Positions 38,285-46,606 of a DNA stretch of 64,000 nt are shown piece by piece (position 1 is the first letter of the stretch; every line of letters starts with the position of its first letter). Under the pieces are notes generated by a model. It was not told the DNA's origin, searched no databases, and was given only the letters and a program-made list of their open reading frames with translations. Source of the stretch: Planctomycetaceae bacterium (lineage in GTDB: Bacteria; Planctomycetota; Planctomycetia; Planctomycetales; Planctomycetaceae); assembly GCA_028284485.1 (NCBI GenBank), contig JANQRQ010000306.1:51239-115238 (forward strand), written 5' to 3'. Both the position numbers and the translations under genes were made by a program.

Positions 38285-39661
38285 TTAAAACAACTCGTGA
38301 ATCGGCTGGGTTCCAAAATCGACCAGTGGAAACGGCCGGCCGGCCGGACCGGGCAAATGCGTTTCGAGATCGAAACCGAGGCTATGGAAAATCGTTGCCA
38401 CAACCTCATTCGGTGCCACCGGACGTTCAGCCGGATAACCTCCGATCGGATCGCTGCGCCCGACAACGCGGCCCCCTTGAATTCCTCCCCCCGCAAAGTA
38501 AACGGTCCAGCACTGCGGCCAATGGTCGCGACCGCCGGCAGGATTGATGCGCGGCGTGCGCCCGAATTCGGCCAGGTTACATACCAAGGTATCATCCAAC
38601 ATTCCACGATCGGCAAGGTCGTCGAGCAATGTGGAATAGGCCTGGTCATACATGGGCGCCACAATGTCGCGCATTCCTTCGATCGAAGTGAACGGCTTGG
38701 TCCCATGGGTGTCCCAAGTAATTTCGCCAAACACAGTCAGAAAGGTATTGATCGTCACGAATCGAACACCGGCTTCGATCAAACGCCGGGCCAACAAACA
38801 ACATTGCCCGAATCGCGTCATGCCGTAACGTTCGCGAACTTTTTTTGGCTCCTTGGACAGATCGAATGCCTCGCGCGCCTCGGTACTCGACACAATGCGA
38901 AAAGCCGATTCGAAACTGCTATCCAACAGTGCCGCATTCTCACTCTGCTCAAAACTGTCGACCACACCATCGACGATTTCCCGCAATCGCTTCCGCCGCG
39001 AGACCCGCGCTTCCCCGATTTGTTGGGGAGGCAGCAAATCGGGCACTTTGAAATCGGGCTGCGAAGGATCGGCCATCAACGCGAACGGATCGTAGGCCTT
39101 ACCCAGAAAACCGGCATCCTGGCCGTGTGGAAGATTCCCCCCCGTGCGACCCATCGGCTCGGGCAGGATCACGTGCGGCGGCAAATCGGATCGGCGGCCG
39201 CGCAAGTAACTCGTCACGCAGCCGGCATGCGGAGTATTGATACCGCCGGTAAACAACCGGCCGGTTTGTAGCATTTGATGGCCCGTATCGTGGACGGCCG
39301 GCGCCGTATGATACACAGTTCGCACTAACGAAAGTTTATCGGAGTGGCGTGCATGGCCCGGAAAGATGCTCGTCATGTGAATATCAGGCGAGCGCGTGGA
39401 AATCGGCTTGAACGGGCCACGAATTTCTGCAGGGGCATCTGGCTTGGGATCCCAGGTATCCTGCTGCCCCGGCGCACCCAGATTAAAGATCATAATCGCC
39501 GATCGCTTATCGTGATCGGGGGAAATCGCACCGCGCGCTTTTAAAGCCGTCCAATCCGCCAGCGACAGACCCACAGCGCCGAGTGAGCCGGCCTGCATGA
39601 AATCTCGGCGAGTCAAACCATCACAGGTATGAGCCGTGCCTTTGCCGGTGAATTGCAGCAT
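38285..39661 (-). CDS. DUF1501 (sulfatase-fold) exported protein
   Basis: 458 residues. Twin-arginine signal TRRDFMQAGSLGAVGLS at about 21-37 predicts Tat export. The body has the DUF1501 landmarks: the alkaline-phosphatase-like opening (AIMIFNLGAPGQQDTWDPK), DTGHQMLQTGR, VCNLAEFGRTPRINPAGGRDHWP and a C-terminal GGRVVGRSDPIGGYPAERPV. First gene of the DUF1501-DUF1549-WD40 cluster. The activity of the family is not established; the Asp/His pattern is consistent with metal-dependent hydrolysis. Confidence 0.9.
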   Translation of the reverse strand: MLQFTGKGTAHTCDGLTRRDFMQAGSLGAVGLSLADWTALKARGAISPDHDKRSAIMIFNLGAPGQQDTWDPKPDAPAEIRGPFKPISTRSPDIHMTSIFPGHARHSDKLSLVRTVYHTAPAVHDTGHQMLQTGRLFTGGINTPHAGCVTSYLRGRRSDLPPHVILPEPMGRTGGNLPHGQDAGFLGKAYDPFALMADPSQPDFKVPDLLPPQQIGEARVSRRKRLREIVDGVVDSFEQSENAALLDSSFESAFRIVSSTEAREAFDLSKEPKKVRERYGMTRFGQCCLLARRLIEAGVRFVTINTFLTVFGEITWDTHGTKPFTSIEGMRDIVAPMYDQAYSTLLDDLADRGMLDDTLVCNLAEFGRTPRINPAGGRDHWPQCWTVYFAGGGIQGGRVVGRSDPIGGYPAERPVAPNEVVATIFHSLGFDLETHLPGPAGRPFPLVDFGTQPIHELF

Positions 39662-39991
39662 GGTCGATGGGGCCTCCGAGATTCAACGTGGCCGCATTTG
39701 TTGCGCGCGTGATCTGCCTAGGTACCATCCTCAATTGTAAGCTCGTACCACGCCGCTAACAAGATTCGGTGCCGATGCTTAGGTCGAAACAGCCGGATCG
39801 CTCACCCGGATGTGCAGATCGTGTCGGTGGGACATTTCACATCGATTCTTGACGGGCCGGCACAGTCGCAGCAATCAAAGCCAAATCGGAAGCCCGACTA
39901 TGACAGGATTAACTGGCGCAGCAACGGAGGCCGATAAGTGAAGCTGAAACTCAGATCACCCCTCGAAGCCCATCTGGGGACGGCGACGCCA
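39662..39991. other. 330-bp intergenic region between csrA and DUF1501
   Basis: No gene, repeat or clear palindrome recognised. It should hold the promoter of the DUF1501 cluster and the end of the csrA transcript. Confidence 0.45.
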
Positions 39992-40201
39992 TTACGATTG
40001 CGACATTGGTCGATTACCATCAACGGCCGATTTCCCTCCACCGGCAGGCACCTCGACGCACAACTCCTCGCGCACGATATTCTTATCGCGAGGCGCATCA
40101 ATACCGAGCCGGACCGTATTCGGCCCAATTCGGACAATCGTGATTGCCACATCATCGCCGATGAGGATTCGCTCGCCAGGTTTCCTCGATAGGACGAGCA
40201 T
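39992..40201 (-). CDS. csrA: carbon storage regulator CsrA
   Basis: 69 residues beginning MLVLSRKPGERILIGDDV, the CsrA hallmark. The RNA-binding Arg in VREELCVE (R44-like position) and the Leu near residue 4 are present. A 20-residue C-terminal tail with Gly, Asn and Pro extends beyond the E. coli length (61). The ATG at 40201 is set by family alignment and by an AAGGAG Shine-Dalgarno 8 bases upstream; a longer reading adds 31 non-conserved residues. CsrA binds GGA in mRNA leaders and controls translation, often of motility genes. Confidence 0.93.
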   Translation of the reverse strand: MLVLSRKPGERILIGDDVAITIVRIGPNTVRLGIDAPRDKNIVREELCVEVPAGGGKSAVDGNRPMSQS

Positions 40202-41012
40202 TGCCAGTTCTCCTTTCTTGAGAGTTCGCCTCACAGCTTCCTTGTTTACTTGCACTTCTGCCGTGTCGCTGTCACGCATCCCGTGACTGATCACGACCGA
40301 AGTACAGGCGAGTTAACCAGCGTTCTCTAGCCTCGACTTTTTCGAAAAGTGATTCGCGCAAATCTCCGTAAAGCGTGTCGTCAATTCGAGTACGTCGTCA
40401 TAAGGATACAAATCGCAATCCAAAATTGCCACCCCTGAATCGTCCAAACCGGCCCCTTTCTGCGAACAGATTCACGTACCGGAAATTGGAGAACCTGGGG
40501 AACCCTCACTCGCAATGGCCTCGAAAAGAGCGCAATCGGCCAGCAACATGCCAGCGATTGAGGCACAAAGCAGGCGTGCCTACCCTCATAAGCAGGATTA
40601 CCCGAAGCTGAACGGCTCTTGGCCGGAGACATCGGTTGAAACCACGGACCAAATCGCCTGATTCTTCAGCAGAAATGGCGTGCAACAAACACAGGCGACC
40701 ATTGCCTTATTTATCGGCATGCAGTCCTGGACCCGGGAGTTCGACCGCCGATTTCAGATCGCCGAACACCCCAAGCTCGCCCGCAACTGAAAACCAATGG
40801 AGATGTCGGTAGACTGGCTGTCAAATGCGACGCGCGCTCGCCCGAAGACCGAAGACAGCGACCGAAAGTCCCAGCGATAAGAGCTCGATGAACTCGTCTC
40901 GCGAGCGACCAAGCGCAACCGTTGGAAGGATTGGCAGTAGAAATTACGAATCGCAGATTGTCGTTTCGGCAGGAAGATCGCCGGATTGCGGGTCAACATC
41001 GAGGGCTAGAAC
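40202..41012. other. 811-bp region without a supported gene
   Basis: Lies between divergent csrA and the Gfo/Idh/MocA gene. Short open frames exist on both strands, none with recognisable composition. A small stem ACTTTT/AAAAGT (40336-40350) lies 135 bases upstream of csrA. Otherwise nothing seen; an untranslated RNA is possible but not supported. Confidence 0.4.
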
Positions 41013-42113
41013 ATGCAACGAATTGGCATTATTGGAATCGGGTTTATGGGGATGACCCATTTCGAGGGAGCCACCCAGCTCACCCCGGATGAAGAAAACG
41101 GCAAGAAACGGACAATCCTCGGAACAAAACTCAACGGCGGCGAGGTAACAGCCATCGCCACTCGCAACGCATCCAAACTCGCAGGCGACTGGACATCGAT
41201 TCAAGGGAATTTTGGACCGCGGGGCGGGCATGTCGATCTCTCAGAACTGAAAACCTACAGCGACTATCACGATCTTCTCGCAGACCCGGAAATCGATTTG
41301 GTCGATCTCTGCTTGCCGACTGATCAGCATGAATCGATCGCATTAGAAGCTTTGGCCGCTGGCAAGCACGTCCTCGTCGAGAAACCGATTGCCATCGAAC
41401 TGGATGCGGCAGACCGCATGGTCCGAGCCGCCGAAGAAGCCGGCAAACGCCTGATGGTGGCTCACGTGCTACCTTTTTTCCCGGAATTCCAATTCGCTGC
41501 TGATTGCATCCGGGAACAGCGGTACGGCAAACTGCGAGCGGCCCATTTTCGACGCGTCATTGCCGAACCGGATTGGTCATCGGGCATGAGCGATTTCCGC
41601 AAACTGGGAGGCTGGGGAATCGACTTACATATTCACGATAACCACTTCATCAGCCTGGCGTGCGGAGTACCTCGTGCCGTCTTCGCCCGCGGAATCCTCC
41701 AAGATGGATTCGTGAACCATTTGCATTCGAACTATCTCTATGATGATGGAGAATTGGCGGTCAGTTCCGTCAGTGGGGGGATTGCCGCATCGGGTCTGGC
41801 TTTCGCCCATGGCTTCGAAATTTATCTCGACGAAGCCACCATTTTGTACGAAGCCGGCACTTACGGGGGTGAATGGGTCGTCGACCGCCCTTTGAGCCTG
41901 CTGACGAACGATGGAAAGAACACGACACCGGAACTTTCAGGCGGCACGGAGTGGTGTGCTGCTTTCACGGCCGAGTTGCAGCACGCCGTCGACTGTTTAA
42001 ATTCCGACGAGGAGTCGCCCATTCTATCAGGACAATTGGCGCAGGATGCCCTGAAAATTTGTTACGCAGAAGCCGATAGTATTGCCGGCGGTCAGCCAAT
42101 TGAAATTGGTTGA
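41013..42113 (+). CDS. Gfo/Idh/MocA family oxidoreductase
   Basis: 366 residues. N-terminal Rossmann GIIGIGFMGMTH binds NAD(P); the family EKPIA motif lies near residue 127, after DLCLPTDQHE; the C-terminal beta domain contains GGWGIDLHIHDNHF with a His pair in the active-site position. Typical substrates are sugars and inositols. An 18-base gap separates it from the RNase Z-like gene, which suggests one transcript. No signal peptide. Confidence 0.9.
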   Translation: MQRIGIIGIGFMGMTHFEGATQLTPDEENGKKRTILGTKLNGGEVTAIATRNASKLAGDWTSIQGNFGPRGGHVDLSELKTYSDYHDLLADPEIDLVDLCLPTDQHESIALEALAAGKHVLVEKPIAIELDAADRMVRAAEEAGKRLMVAHVLPFFPEFQFAADCIREQRYGKLRAAHFRRVIAEPDWSSGMSDFRKLGGWGIDLHIHDNHFISLACGVPRAVFARGILQDGFVNHLHSNYLYDDGELAVSSVSGGIAASGLAFAHGFEIYLDEATILYEAGTYGGEWVVDRPLSLLTNDGKNTTPELSGGTEWCAAFTAELQHAVDCLNSDEESPILSGQLAQDALKICYAEADSIAGGQPIEIG

Positions 42114-42131
42114 ACAACATCGAAAGACGAC

Positions 42132-42971
42132 ATGATTGACAATTTGCCGCTGAATACGTTGCGGTACCAAGGCTTGACCATTGAAGGTTATTCGCGAGCG
42201 GCCGTCCAAAGCTATTGGCGTATTCCCGAATTAAAGATCGGATTCGATTTGGGGGGCAGCCCCTGGTCATTCATGGGAACGCAAACTTACCTTGTGACCC
42301 ATGCTCATCTCGATCATCTGGCAGCGCTACCGGTTTACGTCGCGCGACGGCGGATGATGAAGATGGACCCGCCCACCATCTATCTGCCGGAAGAAGTCGT
42401 CGACAACACCTGGAAAATGCTCCGCTCCTGGAATCGCCTCGATCGGGGACGGATGGCGTGTGAACTGATCGGTGTGAAGCCGGGCGGTGAGTTCGAACTC
42501 TCGCGCGAACACGTCGTTTCGGTCTTTGCCACCAAACATACAGTTCCATCCGTCGGTTACGTTGTTTGGGATCGCCGGAAAAAATTGCGGCCGGAATTTC
42601 AAAACCTGTCCCAAGACGAAATTCGCGACTTGCGCTTGAGCGGCACAGAGGTTAGTCAAGACGTTCGCGTGCCGCTCGTTTGTTATACGGGTGATACGGC
42701 CCCGGCCGGATTGGATGGCTACCCGCCGGTTTTCGAGGCGCGTATTCTGTTTACCGAACTGACCTTCTTTCTACCGCAGCATCATCGCGAAAAGATTCAC
42801 AAGTTCGGTCATATGCACCTGGACGATTTCCTCAGCCGGGCGGAACGCTTTCAAAACAAGCTGATCATTTTGGGACACTTCAGCACGCGCTATCACGAAC
42901 AGATGATCCGCAATGAAATCGAGAAGAAGCTGCCCGATTGCTTGAAAGAACGCGTGCACCTCTGGCTGTAA
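42132..42971 (+). CDS. RNase Z-like metallo-beta-lactamase-fold hydrolase
   Basis: 279 residues. The zinc-binding THAHLDH (His-x-His-x-Asp-His) lies near residues 56-62, the bridging Asp in CYTGDTAP and the last His in [10 protein letters not shown]; the form HFSxRY is characteristic of tRNase Z and its relatives. The N-terminal segment lacks the usual FLGTG opening of ElaC, so tRNA 3'-end processing is likely but not certain; other phosphodiesterases share the motifs. Confidence 0.82.
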   Translation: MIDNLPLNTLRYQGLTIEGYSRAAVQSYWRIPELKIGFDLGGSPWSFMGTQTYLVTHAHLDHLAALPVYVARRRMMKMDPPTIYLPEEVVDNTWKMLRSWNRLDRGRMACELIGVKPGGEFELSREHVVSVFATKHTVPSVGYVVWDRRKKLRPEFQNLSQDEIRDLRLSGTEVSQDVRVPLVCYTGDTAPAGLDGYPPVFEARILFTELTFFLPQHHREKIHKFGHMHLDDFLSRAERFQNKLIILGHFSTRYHEQMIRNEIEKKLPDCLKERVHLWL

Positions 42972-43034
42972 GCACGATGAACTATTTCCAGATGAATTCG
43001 TGCGTGGCTGCAGCGCTATTCAACTCGTTCCAAC

Positions 43035-43053
43035 GGGATTCCCGCCTGCGCAG
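43035..43053. repeat. partial REP unit, reverse orientation
   Basis: GGGATTCCCGCCTGCGCAG matches one arm and the loop of the REP palindrome at 15219 read on the other strand. Confidence 0.45.
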
Positions 43054-43141
43054 CTGCGACGGTGTGAATACCGAGTGAATTCATCAGCTTGAAAGGCTCA
43101 ATCTTGATTGCCGTTTTTGTCCCAAAGCCCCTCACCCCCGA

Positions 43142-43164
43142 CCCCTCTCCCGGCGGGAGAGGGG
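43142..43164. repeat. perfect 10-bp palindrome
   Basis: CCCCTCTCCC / GGGAGAGGGG with loop GGC. Strong hairpin on either strand, 171 bases after the RNase Z-like gene. Candidate bidirectional terminator or dispersed repeat. Confidence 0.6.
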
Positions 43165-43221
43165 AGTATGTTGACCGACTCGGTCCGTAGACGGAGAGGT
43201 GACATTTCACTTTGTTGCTGT

Positions 43222-43251
43222 GAGATGCTATTCGTTGCACAGAGAGGTGTG
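43222..43251 (+). repeat. second copy of the MITE-like element arm
   Basis: GAGATGC.ATTCGTTGCACAGAGAGGTG matches the right arm of the 15 kb element with few changes. A decayed further copy (AATTCGCTGG...GAGAG.TGACTGA) is at 43411-43438. Confidence 0.5.
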
Positions 43252-43280
43252 ACGCTTGTGGGTGTTGCTAAGCGCCAAAC

Positions 43281-43310
43281 TGTCATCCCCGCGTAGGCGG
43301 GGATCCAGTT
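43281..43310. repeat. REP palindrome, copy 2
   Basis: TCATCCCCGC / GCGGGGAT stem around GTAG; compensatory changes (T to C and A to G) against copy 1 keep the stem paired. Confidence 0.7.
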
Positions 43311-43341
43311 AATGCAATATGAAATCATTCATACATGATCG

Positions 43342-43370
43342 GCTGGATTCCCGCTTTCACGGGAATGACG
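43342..43370. repeat. REP palindrome, copy 3 (reverse)
   Basis: Same unit in opposite orientation, ATTCCCGC / GCGGGAAT-like stem with loop TTTCA, 32 bases from copy 2. The pair is arranged as in a BIME. Confidence 0.65.
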
Positions 43371-43502
43371 TGGTCGAGTGTCCGAGTTCAAGACGATCTC
43401 ATCCAAATATAATTCGCTGGCGCAGGAGAGTTGACTGAGTGCAGAAAAACGAAGCTGAAACCGACGACGCTTCAATCACGTGTCAGGCTCAATCGACCTT
43501 CA

Positions 43503-44081
43503 CTAGTGCCACCACCAGTCGGGGATTTCGAATATCTTTCCGACATTCATACGGAAATCGGGCATCACGGGATCGCCGGACAAATCGTGATTCTTTCCCA
43601 AGTGCTGCGACGACTTGCCGCGTTCGAAAATCGTTACCTGCTTGACGACCGGATCGAGCACCCACACGACCGCCACACCCCAGTCGATATACGAACCCAC
43701 GCGGTCGCGCATCAACTCCCGGCGCCGTGTCGACGAAGCGATTTCGATGACCAGCGCAGGCTTCTTGTCGGTAATCAGTTCGTCCGACAGGGAAAACCTC
43801 TCCCCTTCGATAAAGTAGCTGACCGCGGGACACAGCACCGTGTCGGGCCCCTCCATCACGACCAGGCCCAACTCGAAACAGGCATATCCCATTTGAGCAT
43901 TCTGGACGTACTCAGCCAGTGCTTTCGACAAGTTTAAAACTGCCGTCCCATGCTCGTCGTCGGGCGGTTCCAGCCTGACCAGATCGCCGGCGATCAATTC
44001 GACCCAACGGCCACCGTCTGGTAAATCAAGCTTTTGTTCAGCAAATTCTTGCGCTGTCAGTCGGCGGGAACGATCAATCAT
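43503..44081 (-). CDS. Uma2 (DUF820) family protein with altered nuclease residues
   Basis: About 192 residues from the ATG at 44081 (MIDRSRRLTAQEF), which follows the usual Uma2 start with an LPDGGRWVELIAGDLVRL segment. The fold is the PD-(D/E)xK type: ALVIEIASSTRR holds the expected Glu, and WGVAVVWVLDP is the family ending. The Asp usually seen in the preceding PD motif is Ala (CPAVSYF), and the following Lys aligns with Arg (RDRVGSY), so nuclease activity is doubtful. Uma2 proteins are abundant in planctomycetes and cyanobacteria, with unclear roles. Confidence 0.82.
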   Translation of the reverse strand: MIDRSRRLTAQEFAEQKLDLPDGGRWVELIAGDLVRLEPPDDEHGTAVLNLSKALAEYVQNAQMGYACFELGLVVMEGPDTVLCPAVSYFIEGERFSLSDELITDKKPALVIEIASSTRRRELMRDRVGSYIDWGVAVVWVLDPVVKQVTIFERGKSSQHLGKNHDLSGDPVMPDFRMNVGKIFEIPDWWWH

Positions 44082-44207
44082 GTTTCCAGAAATGAGTAAC
44101 TCGAAAGGGTTGTCGGTTGTTGTCGCGGGCGACGAGCCGCTTGTTCTTATTCTAACCGCGTAGCCGATAGATGCCACTATGGTGCCCATGATCGTGTTGA
44201 TACCCTA

Positions 44208-44309
44208 CGTGGTTTACCTTTTCTCGTGGGCGATTTTGGCTCGTGGGAACCAGCTATCATTGAACAAAACGCAATTGTCGCGGCCACAAGTCAGCGTAAT
44301 ACGCTGTAG
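44208..44309 (+). repeat. dispersed ~102-bp repeat, copy B
   Basis: Colinear with copies A and C. Near its 3' end CAGCGT-AAT-ACGCTG forms a perfect 6-bp hairpin. It is followed by GAAAGGA and an ATG, as in copy C. Confidence 0.8.
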
Positions 44310-44325
44310 CGAAAGGAATCCTACA

Positions 44326-44488
44326 ATGTCAGCGAGGGAATCATTGCGAGATCGAGCGACTGGCATGCAGTGTGGACTACTTTCTTGACGCGCATCGCAC
44401 GATGATTTGTCGGCGCTGTAAGACCAGCCAGACTTTTGACAACCGGCTTGTGATTCGCAGCCTTACGGTCCATTACGTTTTGCCATAG
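44326..44488 (+). pseudogene. possible gene remnant behind repeat copy B
   Basis: ATG at 44326 opens a 20-codon frame; the frame one base on stays open for about 53 codons and includes a CRRC motif (MICRRCKTSQTF) before TAG at 44486-44488. This could be a short gene broken by a frameshift, or chance. Low confidence. Confidence 0.2.
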
Positions 44489-44544
44489 ACTAAGGGGTCG
44501 CCACAGTCACCAAACGAACATGCCCAAACCCAGACGCATCATCG

Positions 44545-45054
44545 ATGGAAATTCGCCCCTTTCGTCCGGAAGACTTACCGCTGCTCAAACAGATGACCGT
44601 TGAGGCGTTCGACGGCGTGTCGATCGACCAAGGAATCGAACGCGAATTCGGACCGGTCAACGGGCACGATTGGCGATGGCGCAAAGCACGCCACATCGAT
44701 GAAGACGTCGCACGCGAATCGGAAGGAATATTCGTCGCAGAACTCGATGGCCGGGTGATTGGGTACATCACCACGTGGCAGGATCGCGAAGCGAGCATGG
44801 GGCACATTCCGAATCTTGCATTCGTGCCGGAAATGCGCGGCAAGGGAATGGGACGACGACTGATCGAGTTTGCACTGGAACACTTTCGCAACAGCGGCTT
44901 GTCGCACGCGCGCATCGAAACGTTGGTGCAAAATGACATCGGCAATCATTTGTATCAGTCGATCGGCTTTCGCGAAGTCGCCCGACAGATCCATTTCGCG
45001 ATGGACCTTAATGCGCCGCCGGCCAGCCCTGACAGTTCCGCTCCCGCGGAGTGA
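44545..45054 (+). CDS. GNAT-family N-acetyltransferase
   Basis: 169 residues. Acetyl-CoA binding loop MRGKGMGRRLIEFAL (R-x-x-G-x-G pattern, about 107-121) and the C-terminal LYQSIGFREVARQIHFAMDL are typical of single-domain RimI-like GNATs. Acceptor unknown. It ends facing the DUF1501 gene with a REP unit between them. Confidence 0.9.
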   Translation: MEIRPFRPEDLPLLKQMTVEAFDGVSIDQGIEREFGPVNGHDWRWRKARHIDEDVARESEGIFVAELDGRVIGYITTWQDREASMGHIPNLAFVPEMRGKGMGRRLIEFALEHFRNSGLSHARIETLVQNDIGNHLYQSIGFREVARQIHFAMDLNAPPASPDSSAPAE

Positions 45055-45103
45055 CTTGGCCTTAGGTCGCGTCCCGGGTGATTCGAGCGCTGTTGAACTC
45101 CAA

Positions 45104-45130
45104 ATCATCCCCGCGCAGGCGGATTCCATT
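45104..45130. repeat. REP palindrome, copy 4 (truncated)
   Basis: ATCATCCCCGCGCAGGCGGATTCCATT: same unit as copies 1-3 but with GGGA shortened, which breaks the lower stem. It lies between the converging GNAT and DUF1501 genes. Confidence 0.6.
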
Positions 45131-45145
45131 CAATGCTAGGCCGGC

Positions 45146-46606
45146 TTATGCGTCGAGCAAATCGTTGACCACGCGGGCGGGCTGGCCATCGATCAGCGTT
45201 TCCTCGCGCACGCCGCGCAGGTACGCCAGCCGTTCGTAGTCCAAGCCGAACAAGTGCAAGAGCGTCGCGTGATAGTCGTAGTGGTTCACGATGTTTTCCA
45301 CCGCACGATGGCCGAACTCATCTGTGGAACCATACGCCAACCCACGTCGAAACCCGCCGCCCGCCACCCACATACTAAAGCCGTACGTGTTATGGTCGCG
45401 ACCCACTTTCGCGCGGCCGGCGTCGTTTTGAATGACCGGCAAACGGCCCATCTCGCCGCCCCAATGGACGACCGTGCTGTCTAACAAACCGCGTTGTTTG
45501 AGATCGGCCACTAGCGCGGCACTCGGTTTGTCGACCTTTTGGCAGGCTTTCGGAAGCGACGTGATAATCGATCCGTGATGATCCCAAAACTGGTTTTGCG
45601 TGAAGACCTGCACGAAGCGTACGCCACGCTCCACCAATCTTCGTGCAATTAAGCACCGCGTGCCGTATTCCTTCGTTGCCGGTTCGTCCATGCCGTACAG
45701 TCGTTGCACGGCTTTCGATTCCCGGGAGACATCCATGGCCTCGGCAGCCGCGTCCTGCATGAGTGCCGCGAGTTCATAGCTTTTGATGCGTGCTTCCAAA
45801 TCGAGTTGGCCCGGTCGCTGGGCATAATGCCGCTGGTTCAATTTGCTCAAAAATGCCAAAGTGCGGTCCTGAACATCGCCGGCGAGATACGGCGGTGGCT
45901 GCAAATTCAAAATCCGCGGTTCCTGCGCGCGGATGACCGTGCCTTGGTAAAGGGCCGGCAGCCATCCGTTCGACCAATTCTCTACTCCCATGACCGGCAA
46001 TTGCCCCGGATCGATCAGAGCCATGTAAGCCGGCAAATCCTGCGCTTCGCTGCCGAGCGCGTAGGTCAGCCAGCTGCCGACGGTCGGCCGACCACCCACG
46101 ATCCGCCCACTGTTGAGGGCACGAATCGACTGCCCGTGGTTGTTCACACCCGTATGCATCGAGCGGATGAGACAGATGTCGGCGGCGACACCCGCGATGT
46201 TCGGCACGAGTTCCGACAGTTCGGTCCCGCATTCACCATGCCGCCGAAATTTCCAAGGCGAAGCCAAAACGCGCGAACTGGCTTGAGCGGCGTTGTCGTA
46301 TTTGATTTCGCCGGGAAATGTCTTGCCATCGTACTTCTGCATTTCCGGTTTGGGATCGAACAGGTCGATATGGCTTGGCCCGCCCTGCATCCACAGTGAA
46401 ATCATCGCCTTGGCACGTGGTTCATGATGGCCGGAACGCGGCAATTGATCGAACGACTGCGGTTCGAGGTTCGGCTTTTTGCTACCTTCAGCCTGCGCAG
46501 TTTCCTGCTGCTGCAACCAGGCAAGAGCGACGCTGCTGACGCTCAGTGCGCTGGAAGCCAGAAAATGTCGGCGCGAAGAAATCGCGCGAATCTGTTCAGT
46601 CGACAT
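45146..46606 (-). CDS. DUF1501 (sulfatase-fold) exported protein
   Basis: About 486 residues from ATG 46606. Twin-arginine start (SSRRHFLASSALSVSSVALA, about 10-29) predicts Tat export. Family landmarks: AMISLWMQGGPSHIDLFDPK, RSMHTGVNNHGQSI, VVHWGGEMGRLPVIQND and GRDHNTYGFSMWVAGGG. The start overlaps the stop of the upstream DUF1549/DUF1553 gene by 11 bases, so the two are translationally linked. Last gene of the second such cluster; pairing of DUF1501 with a cytochrome-bearing DUF1549 protein recurs in this window. Confidence 0.9.
   Translation of the reverse strand: MSTEQIRAISSRRHFLASSALSVSSVALAWLQQQETAQAEGSKKPNLEPQSFDQLPRSGHHEPRAKAMISLWMQGGPSHIDLFDPKPEMQKYDGKTFPGEIKYDNAAQASSRVLASPWKFRRHGECGTELSELVPNIAGVAADICLIRSMHTGVNNHGQSIRALNSGRIVGGRPTVGSWLTYALGSEAQDLPAYMALIDPGQLPVMGVENWSNGWLPALYQGTVIRAQEPRILNLQPPPYLAGDVQDRTLAFLSKLNQRHYAQRPGQLDLEARIKSYELAALMQDAAAEAMDVSRESKAVQRLYGMDEPATKEYGTRCLIARRLVERGVRFVQVFTQNQFWDHHGSIITSLPKACQKVDKPSAALVADLKQRGLLDSTVVHWGGEMGRLPVIQNDAGRAKVGRDHNTYGFSMWVAGGGFRRGLAYGSTDEFGHRAVENIVNHYDYHATLLHLFGLDYERLAYLRGVREETLIDGQPARVVNDLLDA

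Larger units (their letters stand above)
42972..43502. other. 531-bp convergent region with several repeats
   Basis: Between the converging RNase Z-like and Uma2 genes. Carries a partial REP (43035-43053), a 10-bp palindrome, an element-arm copy and two further REPs in opposite orientation, listed separately. No gene seen. Confidence 0.6.
44082..44544. other. 463-bp divergent region with repeat copy B and short frames
   Basis: Between divergent Uma2 and GNAT genes. Holds the second copy of the 102-bp repeat, followed by a Shine-Dalgarno-like GAAAGGA and ATG at 44326 that opens only 20 codons, and an overlapping frame of about 53 codons to a stop at 44488. No intact gene. Confidence 0.5.

Noticed and set aside
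40375..41000. Several 60-83-codon frames on both strands beside csrA
   Set aside because: They overlap one another on both strands, none has a convincing ribosome-binding site or conserved-looking composition.
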